From contig NC_007954.1 of assembly GCF_000013765.1 (NCBI RefSeq), positions 2,170,001-2,234,000 of the forward strand: a DNA stretch of 64,000 nucleotides, written 5' to 3'. Of this stretch, positions 55,642-64,000 are shown piece by piece. The position numbers were made by a program, and so were the translations under genes. Source of the stretch: Shewanella denitrificans OS217 (lineage in GTDB: Bacteria; Pseudomonadota; Gammaproteobacteria; Enterobacterales; Shewanellaceae). A model generated the notes under the pieces. It was not told where the DNA came from. It saw nothing but the letters and a program-made list of their open reading frames with translations, and made no database searches. Each line of letters starts with the position of its first letter. Positions within the stretch are counted from its first letter, which is position 1.

Positions 55642-56734
55642 GACACTCTCGTATTTAGCACTGTCACTGGCGCTGATCAGCGGGCCATTATTTGCAAAAG
55701 GCGCACCGGAGCCACATAATTTATCCCAAGCCGAAGTGCGAGTAAAAATCAAAGACACGTTTGAGCATAATTTGTATTCCCTGCCACCGAGAGTGCAAGG
55801 CCATTATGGTATTCGTATGTACCGCATGACGGGAGAAAACAAATACGCTAATGCCTCACTCATTGATTTAATCACCATTAGTGACAGACTGAGCTTTTAT
55901 GCCTGTAGCAGTGATGATAAGGAGTTTATCCGCAGTCAGTCACTCAATGAGTTAAATAAGCTTAAAGACATGCCAGGTCAACGGGCACAAGCTCGCTATA
56001 AGGCTACCACGCCTTACCCAGACTTTATGTTTTATGCCGATATCTTGCTGCGCTATGCCAGCCGTGTGGATGAATTTGGCTTCGAAGGCCCCTGCCATGA
56101 CAAGATAATCGCCGCCCTTAAAGCCAAAGACTTAGCCCCTGCATTAACCGACAAAAAGATGATCAAGGCCTGGGCAGCTCAACTGATTAACTACGCTTAT
56201 TGGGCCGAGCAATTAGGTGTGGGTAATTATGTGGCTCAGTATAAGAAAGCCTTCATCAAGGCCTACCCTGACAATAAAGATAAAAAATTATCAAAGAACC
56301 AGTACCGCAATAAGATTTATGGCATGACACACTTTATTTTCGCCGCCAGTAACTATTATCAGTATCCCGTGGATGCGAAGGAGTTTAAGTGGATTTTGGA
56401 TTATTTCGATAAAAATATCGACAGGATTTTAAAAGATGCTACCGAAGACATAGTGACTGAAGTAGGTATAAGTTTCTTATTGGCAGGCCAGCCTGATCAC
56501 AGAGTCGTGGGTATTACTCAAGAGTTTGTCACCAAAGCCTTTAGTCCTAAACATCAAATGATCCCATCTCCTGCAGGACAGCGGATTTTATCGTCGGGGG
56601 AGCACAGAAACGTCTTGGCGATGATGTTGCTGGACTGGCCTGAAAAAATGCACCCAGGTCCTTACTTTTACAATATTCCAAGTACACGGGCCGATATTCC
56701 TATGATGGTAAAACGTAAAAAAGACGCACCGTAG
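55619..56734 (+). CDS. Secreted DUF3541-like protein
   Basis: This 371-residue protein begins with a signal peptide (cleavage near PLFAKG). The mature part is helical, with repeated Tyr/Trp-rich segments (TPYPDFMFYADILLRYASR, then KAWAAQLINYAYWAEQLG), and ends in a basic tail. It resembles the DUF3541 family seen in Shewanella and Vibrio; function unknown. CAGGAG precedes the ATG, which overlaps the previous gene by 23 bp. It is the last gene of the five-gene group, followed by a hairpin at 56823-56854. Confidence 0.75.
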   Translation: MQVLRKSRTLSYLALSLALISGPLFAKGAPEPHNLSQAEVRVKIKDTFEHNLYSLPPRVQGHYGIRMYRMTGENKYANASLIDLITISDRLSFYACSSDDKEFIRSQSLNELNKLKDMPGQRAQARYKATTPYPDFMFYADILLRYASRVDEFGFEGPCHDKIIAALKAKDLAPALTDKKMIKAWAAQLINYAYWAEQLGVGNYVAQYKKAFIKAYPDNKDKKLSKNQYRNKIYGMTHFIFAASNYYQYPVDAKEFKWILDYFDKNIDRILKDATEDIVTEVGISFLLAGQPDHRVVGITQEFVTKAFSPKHQMIPSPAGQRILSSGEHRNVLAMMLLDWPEKMHPGPYFYNIPSTRADIPMMVKRKKDAP

Positions 56735-56822
56735 GTGAAATCACAATAATAACCTGGCTCTATGTTGTTGCTAGCTCAGTCATCAAATTACTTATTGCGT
56801 TATTTAATTCATAAAAAGTAAT

Positions 56823-56854
56823 TTTGCCCTAAACAGCTAATTGTCTAGGGCAAA
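56823..56854. terminator. Hairpin between convergent genes
   Basis: TTTGCCCTA (56823-56831) and TAGGGCAAA (56846-56854) form a 9-bp stem with a 14-base loop. The flanks are AT-rich on both sides, so it probably ends both the five-gene operon and the convergent CHMI-like gene. Confidence 0.65.
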
Positions 56855-56868
56855 TATATATAACAAGG

Positions 56869-57354
56869 TTAGGCTGTGCCTTTAGTACTACCTTGGCTAG
56901 TGCTAGCTGGTTCAACCTGAGTCGCTTCAACTGCCGCGGTGCCCTCTTTAACTGTTTCTGGCTTTTCACCTACCGGGGTAGTAATCACTTTTTTCTGCTC
57001 CGCTTCGGCATGCAATAACACCAAGTTGACATAACCCGTCTTATTAAAGTCGACGATATTCATGGAGATATATTCCACAACCGGAAACATCATGGATAAG
57101 CGTTTGACCATCAGGGTAGATAAATTTGTTTTTTCTTCATCAGTTCGCCCCTCCATGATATGGGCAAATACATGAATGAAGGGCTGTTTTTTATTACCAA
57201 CGAGGAAGGTTTTAAAGGGATTGATTCGTACCTTGATATCACTTTCATCAAAAAGCTTGGTGTTATTTGCCACTTGATGCAAATACTTAAGGATGGTTTC
57301 TACGCTATGGGATACTAAGATCTCTTCTGAACAATCGACAATAAAATGCGGCAT
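56869..57354 (-). CDS. 5-carboxymethyl-2-hydroxymuconate isomerase-like protein
   Basis: This 161-residue protein begins with Pro2 (MPHFIVDCSE), the catalytic-base proline of the tautomerase/CHMI family, and has the typical VHVFAHIMEGRTDEEKTNLS-like stretch near residue 62. CHMI acts in homoprotocatechuate breakdown, but no other gene of that pathway is near. The family core ends near residue 118. The last 40 residues are an Ala/Thr/Glu/Pro-rich tail of low complexity. Confidence 0.85.
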   Translation of the reverse strand: MPHFIVDCSEEILVSHSVETILKYLHQVANNTKLFDESDIKVRINPFKTFLVGNKKQPFIHVFAHIMEGRTDEEKTNLSTLMVKRLSMMFPVVEYISMNIVDFNKTGYVNLVLLHAEAEQKKVITTPVGEKPETVKEGTAAVEATQVEPASTSQGSTKGTA

Positions 57355-57468
57355 TGCAGCTCCTTTTACTTAATCAAAGACAAATGAAGTATTGAAATAG
57401 GTGATTATATTTTAGTTCATAAATATCAGAATCATTTGAAATTTAAGTTAGCTTCAGTAGGAAAGATT

Positions 57469-58959
57469 TTACTGAACCTGTGCAGCTAATACGTTTCTGG
57501 AAAGCCTGTCGACCAGGATATTGAGTAATGCGGTGAATATCAGCAGTACAAGTGCGCCGCTATAGCGGATCTCTGAGAATTGACTGTCCACATAAAAACC
57601 TAAGGTGGCCACCCCTAACATGCCCAATATTGCGGTTTCGCGGATGATGACTTCGAAGCGATAACACAACAAGGCAACCAGATTAGGGTAAAGTTTAGGT
57701 AAAAGCTCAAAGCAGTAATGATCAAGTCTTGGGCGAAAGTCTGGGCTTAGGCTTAATTTATCCCCTTGCCTTGCACTTAAAAACACCATTAACCCAGCAT
57801 TATGTAAGGCGAGAGCCAAAATGGCTGGCAGCATTGATGGCCCGAGCAGCAACATAAAGATAAAGGCCAACAAGTATTCAGGTATTGAGCGAAGTACTAG
57901 ATTTGCACCTCTTAATGGCAGCAATAACCCGATTGGCATTACGGCTTTAAGGTTTAATGGTAACAGCAACATAGTCAGCAAATGAGTCAAGCCAAGTGCC
58001 GCAATGGCAAGCACTAAAGTCGCCGCTATGCCTGGTATGACTTGGCTTGTCACTAACTCACTAAACCAATTCAAAAGTGCAAGCATGCGCTCAGTGCTTA
58101 ACCCCTCTTCCCCCATATTTTGCAGCATGGGGGGCAAGATATCATGGCTTAAGAAACGCCAAATCAAGGCCCCATCCATGGCGGGAAGTACTGGTAAAAA
58201 ATAGATACCTGCCAGCAAGAGCAGTGGCAGGGTGAAGTTTCTGCACCAAAGAGAAACTGTGCCTATCAAGATGATAAATATGATGAGTAAAGCGAACCCT
58301 TGAGGGTAATGTCCTTGGCGAAAGGCCGTTTCCAAGTAAAAACCTAGGGTCGGCATACCGATAAATCCCAGCACGGCACTTGAGCGTAAAGCACATTCGA
58401 AGCGATAACGGCAATAGGAGACTAATTGCGGCCACACTGTCATGATAGTGCCGTAAATATAGCGGCTCAGTTTATCGCTGTTATGGGGCAATATTTTCTG
58501 AGTGTCTTTAGGCGCCAGCGCCAGAATATCGTAAAACACTCGGGCAAAGGTGGCACCAAAAGGTAAGCCTATGGCCAAAATTCCCGTTATGGGTGAAAGG
58601 CCAAAAATTTGCAGAAAAAGTATCGCCCAAAACAACTCATGAATAGCCCGAATGAAGGCACAAATGGCTGCAACCCATGAATGGTGATAAATAAGCGCCA
58701 AGGGTGCACCCAATACTAGCCCTAATCCCACCCCAAGCAAGGCAAAGCTCACCGTTTGCCATAGGGCCTGTGCTAAATATTCGGTAGCAAAAAAATCCAT
58801 TTGCATCAAACCTTGGCCCATGCGCACTAGCTCATTCCAAGGCTCTAGGGCGATGACTTCGGTATCGGCGAGAATAAAGCTTATCAAGGTTAACAGCAGC
58901 AAGCCTAAGGTGAATTTTTGCCAGAAACCCACAAAAGCTAAACGGCTATTATCTGGCAC
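57469..58959 (-). CDS. ABC transporter permease, fused double PhnE-type
   Basis: This 496-residue permease consists of two related halves joined end to end. Each is a PhnE-type permease with five or six helices and a family loop: first half AALRSSAVLGFIGMPTLGFY near residue 185, second half EVIIRETAILGMLGVATLGF near residue 445. PhnE proteins are usually about 260 residues and work as dimers, so here one chain can supply both permease parts. The gene lies after phnC-like and phnD-like genes and overlaps the ATPase gene by 11 bp. Confidence 0.9.
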   Translation of the reverse strand: MPDNSRLAFVGFWQKFTLGLLLLTLISFILADTEVIALEPWNELVRMGQGLMQMDFFATEYLAQALWQTVSFALLGVGLGLVLGAPLALIYHHSWVAAICAFIRAIHELFWAILFLQIFGLSPITGILAIGLPFGATFARVFYDILALAPKDTQKILPHNSDKLSRYIYGTIMTVWPQLVSYCRYRFECALRSSAVLGFIGMPTLGFYLETAFRQGHYPQGFALLIIFIILIGTVSLWCRNFTLPLLLLAGIYFLPVLPAMDGALIWRFLSHDILPPMLQNMGEEGLSTERMLALLNWFSELVTSQVIPGIAATLVLAIAALGLTHLLTMLLLPLNLKAVMPIGLLLPLRGANLVLRSIPEYLLAFIFMLLLGPSMLPAILALALHNAGLMVFLSARQGDKLSLSPDFRPRLDHYCFELLPKLYPNLVALLCYRFEVIIRETAILGMLGVATLGFYVDSQFSEIRYSGALVLLIFTALLNILVDRLSRNVLAAQVQ

Positions 58960-59659
58960 AATGCATCTCAGCTTCTGTTGGCTGTGCTTGTCTGTTGGCT
59001 AATGGTATCTCTTGGCGGTAACAGGCTTGTAATTGCGCTTCATCCAATGAGTTTGCTGGGCCATCGAAGGTTTTAAGCCCATGTTGCAGCAAGATAATGC
59101 GATCAAAATGGCGAACTGCCATCTTGGGATCGTGCAGCACACAAATAATACTTTCATGTGCATCAAATACTTGCTTCAACAAGCGCTGTCCCATGGCTGG
59201 ATCGAGTGCCGAAAAAGGCTCATCGCCTAAAAACGTTGGCTGGTGCTGATACATCGCCCGTCCGAGTGCCACCCTTTGTCTTTGACCCCCGGATAAATAC
59301 ACCACTTGTTGTTGCAGCGGGCAATCGAGTTCAAGACCTTGGCACAAGGCATTGATTTCTAAACGCTCTTTTCTAAAAGGCAGTAACAAATTAGCCATAT
59401 TGTATAAGGCGTTATGGCGGCCCAATGCCCCCATAAACACATTGTGATAAACGCTAAGATTATCTATCAAGGTCTCTGATTGCGCGCAAAAACTCGCTGT
59501 GGATTTAAGCGCGTGGTGAAGGTGCTTGAGTAGGGTGCTCTTGCCAGATCCAGAAGGGCCAAGGATGGCAATCCGCTCCCCGGCCTGCAATGACAGACTA
59601 AACTCTTCCAAGACAATACGAGGACCATAGCCTATATCACACTTTACCAAGTCGAGCAT
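58949..59659 (-). CDS. ABC transporter ATP-binding protein, PhnC-type
   Basis: This 236-residue ATPase shows Walker A GPSGSGKSTLLKHL, signature LSGGQRQRVALGRAM, a Walker B region FLGDEPFSALDPAMG and the His switch CVLHD. It is the energy subunit of the transporter. Its stop overlaps the permease start, and its start abuts the binding-protein stop. Confidence 0.95.
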   Translation of the reverse strand: MLDLVKCDIGYGPRIVLEEFSLSLQAGERIAILGPSGSGKSTLLKHLHHALKSTASFCAQSETLIDNLSVYHNVFMGALGRHNALYNMANLLLPFRKERLEINALCQGLELDCPLQQQVVYLSGGQRQRVALGRAMYQHQPTFLGDEPFSALDPAMGQRLLKQVFDAHESIICVLHDPKMAVRHFDRIILLQHGLKTFDGPANSLDEAQLQACYRQEIPLANRQAQPTEAEMHCAR

Positions 59660-60513
59660 TAATCTAACAATCCAATGGCAATGGCGACATCTTCAATGGG
59701 TTGGTAATCACTATTGCTCGCCTCAACGAAGGATTTTCTAGGGAAGCTCTCAAGTAACGCTTTGTCTTGCATATTCAGTAGTGCGGCGGTCAGTTTAGCC
59801 TTAAAGCCTTGACCAAATTGGGCATCAGTTCCGGCTCTGACGGTCCACTGGTAATCTGGGTAGCTTGGGCTTTGCCAAATTACGCTCACCTTACTGGTAT
59901 CGACTTGTGCTTGCTCAACGGCAGTATCCCACACTTTATAGTTCACTGCGCCTAACTGATAAACCCCCGCCTCCACCTGGCTAATGGTGCGGCTGTGATC
60001 CCCAGAAAAGCCTATGCGTTTAAATACCTTATCAAGCTTTTGCTGCGTGCTTTGCTCAAGAAAATATTGCGGCATTAACCGACCAGAGGTGGAATCTTTA
60101 GATCCGAAAGTTAACGTGTAACCATTAAGTTCACCCAACTTTTCAGTGGCAGTAAGCCCAGTTGAATGATGGGCAATGATATAGCTTTTAAAGAATTGAT
60201 CTTCAAACCCTTGGGCTATGGCCTCTGAGCCTGGGACTAAACGGCGCGCTTGCACCCCAGATAAACCACCAAACCAGGCCAGTTGCACTTGGTTAGTGCG
60301 AAAAGCGCTCACTGCTGCCGAGTAAGATTTTACCGGCACATATTTAACCTCGACGCCTAGTTCTTTCTCTAAGTAGGCGGCTACTTTGTCAAAGCGGGTT
60401 CTAAGCTGGCTTTCGTCTTCATCTGGAATCGCGGTAAAGGTGAAAGTGGCCCCGAGGACCAGAGGAGAAATTAAGCTTAAACACAAGGCTGATAAGAAAT
60501 GACGCAGTTTCAT
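59659..60513 (-). CDS. Substrate-binding protein, PhnD family (putative selenate or phosphonate binder)
   Basis: This is a secreted protein of about 284 residues. The signal peptide (start ATG 60513, cleavage after LVLGA) is followed by FTFTAIPDEDESQLRTRFDK, then VKSYSAAVSAFRTNQVQLAW and GSKDSTSGRLMPQYF. These match the PhnD fold and, from memory, a subgroup named putative selenate ABC transporter binding protein. The substrate is not proven. No phosphonate-lyase or selenium-use gene is in the window. An upstream ATG (60540) would add nine residues before the signal. The octanucleotide repeat lies 87 bp upstream. Confidence 0.85.
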   Translation of the reverse strand: MKLRHFLSALCLSLISPLVLGATFTFTAIPDEDESQLRTRFDKVAAYLEKELGVEVKYVPVKSYSAAVSAFRTNQVQLAWFGGLSGVQARRLVPGSEAIAQGFEDQFFKSYIIAHHSTGLTATEKLGELNGYTLTFGSKDSTSGRLMPQYFLEQSTQQKLDKVFKRIGFSGDHSRTISQVEAGVYQLGAVNYKVWDTAVEQAQVDTSKVSVIWQSPSYPDYQWTVRAGTDAQFGQGFKAKLTAALLNMQDKALLESFPRKSFVEASNSDYQPIEDVAIAIGLLD

Positions 60514-60599
60514 GGTGATACTCCAATAAATTTGCGTCATTTTAACTTAGGTTCGTAACAGAAGTCTTGTGCAGTCTGGGTTATTTCGCGCTATCTTCG

Positions 60600-60662
60600 T
60601 TTGATGCTTTGATGCTTTGATGCTTTGATGCTTTGATGCTTTGATGCTTTGATGCTTTGATG
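60600..60662. repeat. Tandem octanucleotide repeat (TTTGATGC)
   Basis: Seven perfect copies and one seven-base partial copy of TTTGATGC stand in a row. They lie between the fadH terminator and the start of the PhnD-type gene, in no plausible reading frame. Such repeats change copy number by slippage and may vary promoter activity. Confidence 0.95.
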
Positions 60663-60747
60663 TACACAGATTCACATGAGTATTTTAGCTAATGCATTAT
60701 GAGCCTGATTTAATTCCATCAGGGCGGCGCTACTGTACCAAGGCAAT

Positions 60748-60779
60748 AAAAAAACCCAGCACTTATTAGGTGCTAGGTT
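60748..60779 (-). terminator. Rho-independent terminator after fadH
   Basis: AACCtAGCAC and GTGCTgGGTT pair with one mismatch, leaving a 7-base loop. On the minus strand seven T follow. It lies about 65 bases past the fadH stop and just before the octanucleotide repeat. Confidence 0.85.
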
Positions 60780-60842
60780 TTGAGCGTTAACTTAGTCAAG
60801 ATTATCTAAAGTTAACATATGATTAGTTCAGCAAGCTCAGAA

Positions 60843-62858
<2,016 letters not shown>

Positions 62859-63022
62859 TCAAACATCCTTTTTAAACAAGTGATTTAAACTAGCATACCT
62901 TTTCAGTTTCCTAAGCTCAATCATTTCACCCTTGGCTTTGTTAAAAACCTTTACAATTGAATTTACTCTTTTTGACCATTTTCAGTTAGCATTAGCCTAT
63001 TGTGATAATTTAGGAGTGGTAA

Positions 63023-64000
63023 ATGACCGCTAAACCATCGTTTTTTAAAAGATTCTTTTTATTTTTGTGGAATACCATCAATGGCACTCGCAAACTTATT
63101 CTTAACCTTATTTTTTTCTCACTATTGGCCTTAATCGCCGTTGCCCTGCTAAGTGAAGAAGCTATCGTTATCGAGCCAGACAGTGCACTCGTGTTAAACC
63201 TCTCTGGTGCTATTGTCGATCAAAAGCATTTTGTTGAACCCTTAGAAGCGGCATTGAATAAGGGCGATGAAGATAACCCTAATACTGAAATCTTATTGGC
63301 TGACATTCTTTATGTTATTCACAATGCCACTCAGGATAAGCGCATCAAGACTATCGTGCTTGATCTTGCTAACCTGCACTCAGCTAGCGTTAGCAAAATG
63401 ACTGCCATTGGTGATGCCCTAAATGAATTTAAAGCCACGGGTAAAACCGTTGTCGCACACGGTAACTACTTCAATCAGAATCAATATTTCCTCGCAAGCT
63501 ATGCCAGTAAAATTTATTTGAACAACCAAGGCATGGTGTCATTAGATGGCCTGAGCCGTTATCGCTTATATTATAAATCCGCCTTAGAAAAACTTAAAAT
63601 CAACACTCATGTATTCCGTGTGGGTACGTTTAAGTCGGCTGTGGAGCCTTTTATACGTGATGACATGTCTGAGGCAGATAAGGCGTCCAGCAATGCGCTA
63701 TTAAGCGATATTTGGAGTAGCTACAGTCATATAGTCAGCCAAAATCGCGGCATAAGCCCAGATGCGCTTGTTCTAAGCCCTGAGCGTTATTTGTCTGAGC
63801 TTGATACTAACGAAGGCGATAGCGCTAAAATGGCACTGACAATGAAGTGGGTTGACGAGTTGGTCTCGGCCGAAGACTTCAGACTGGCGATGATAGCCTC
63901 TATTGGCGCCGCAAAAGATGCCCAGCACTTCCGCCAAGTGAAGTTTGCGGATTACTTAAGCCTTGTTAAACCCCTCACCCGTTTTATTGAAAAAGACGCC
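63023..64000 (+). CDS. sppA: Signal peptide peptidase SppA, 67K type (3' end beyond window)
   Basis: An ATG at 63023 with TAGGAGTGG upstream opens a frame that stays open to the right edge (326 codons). It has an N-terminal membrane anchor (about residues 25-45), then LVLNLSGAIVDQ and VGTFKSAVEPF, which contains the conserved Lys that acts as general base in SppA. The catalytic Ser would lie in the missing C-terminal half. This inner-membrane protease clears signal-peptide remnants. Confidence 0.93.
   Translation, partial: MTAKPSFFKRFFLFLWNTINGTRKLILNLIFFSLLALIAVALLSEEAIVIEPDSALVLNLSGAIVDQKHFVEPLEAALNKGDEDNPNTEILLADILYVIHNATQDKRIKTIVLDLANLHSASVSKMTAIGDALNEFKATGKTVVAHGNYFNQNQYFLASYASKIYLNNQGMVSLDGLSRYRLYYKSALEKLKINTHVFRVGTFKSAVEPFIRDDMSEADKASSNALLSDIWSSYSHIVSQNRGISPDALVLSPERYLSELDTNEGDSAKMALTMKWVDELVSAEDFRLAMIASIGAAKDAQHFRQVKFADYLSLVKPLTRFIEKDA

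Noticed and set aside
60600..60662. Octanucleotide repeat as part of a phase-variable coding region
   Set aside because: The plus strand meets a stop in every frame of the repeat. The minus strand has stops close upstream and no start signal, so it is non-coding here.

Overview
The window is a chromosomal segment from a gammaproteobacterium, very probably a Shewanella. The basis is the cbb3-oxidase cluster ending in an EtrA/FNR regulator, the rsx(rnf)-nth block, the aspS-yebC-ruvCAB block, cmoAB, and protein sequences that look like the Shewanella versions. Species is not resolved. Most of it is core genome, interrupted by several accessory patches.

Layout. 1-8250: respiratory cluster on the minus strand (ccoNOQP, terminator, fixH-ccoI-ccoS, a TauE/SafE-like membrane protein, etrA running off the left edge), headed by two FNR-type boxes. 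8255-12460: a lipoprotein, an HD-GYP response regulator, a small Cys-rich protein with a Fur-like site, and a lone tyrosine recombinase. 12460-18380: accessory patch with a frameshifted lipoprotein gene, mltD, a broken amphi-Trp gene, a RES/Xre toxin-antitoxin pair with a visible operator, and an unknown Cys-containing protein. 18589-19235: five tRNA-Asn genes behind one promoter. 19433-27939: a degenerate GGDEF/EAL protein, then rsxABCDGE-nth. 28007-29283: a membrane protein wedged between nth and a second, divergent nth tail, and a 27-residue YnhF-like protein. 29504-36193: gloA, GNAT, LysR, SDR, a Pat-type acetyltransferase and a diguanylate cyclase. 36360-40573: mobile-DNA patch with an IS30-family element, AT-rich orphan genes, a 5' group II intron fragment, integron-cassette-like core sites and a palindromic repeat. 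40675-45614: aspS, yebC, ruvCAB. 45834-50609: a giant periplasmic-sensor diguanylate cyclase and cmoAB. 50633-56734: a tightly overlapping five-gene cell-envelope operon. 56869-62858: a CHMI-like protein, a PhnCDE-type ABC transporter with a fused double permease preceded by an octanucleotide repeat, and fadH. 63023-end: sppA, cut by the right edge.

How genes work together. The cco genes encode the high-affinity terminal oxidase plus its copper-loading and assembly factors, and the adjacent etrA product is the natural candidate to bind the FNR boxes. RsxABCDGE is a membrane electron-transfer complex. RuvABC process Holliday junctions. CmoA and CmoB make cmo5U34 in tRNA. The most promising poorly described system is the five-gene operon 50633-56734: retropepsin-like lipoprotein, inactive-transglutaminase 7TM protein, ATP-grasp ligase, a secreted M3-peptidase-like protein without the zinc motif, and a secreted DUF3541-like protein.

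All family assignments are from reading the sequences and memory of the families. No searches were run.
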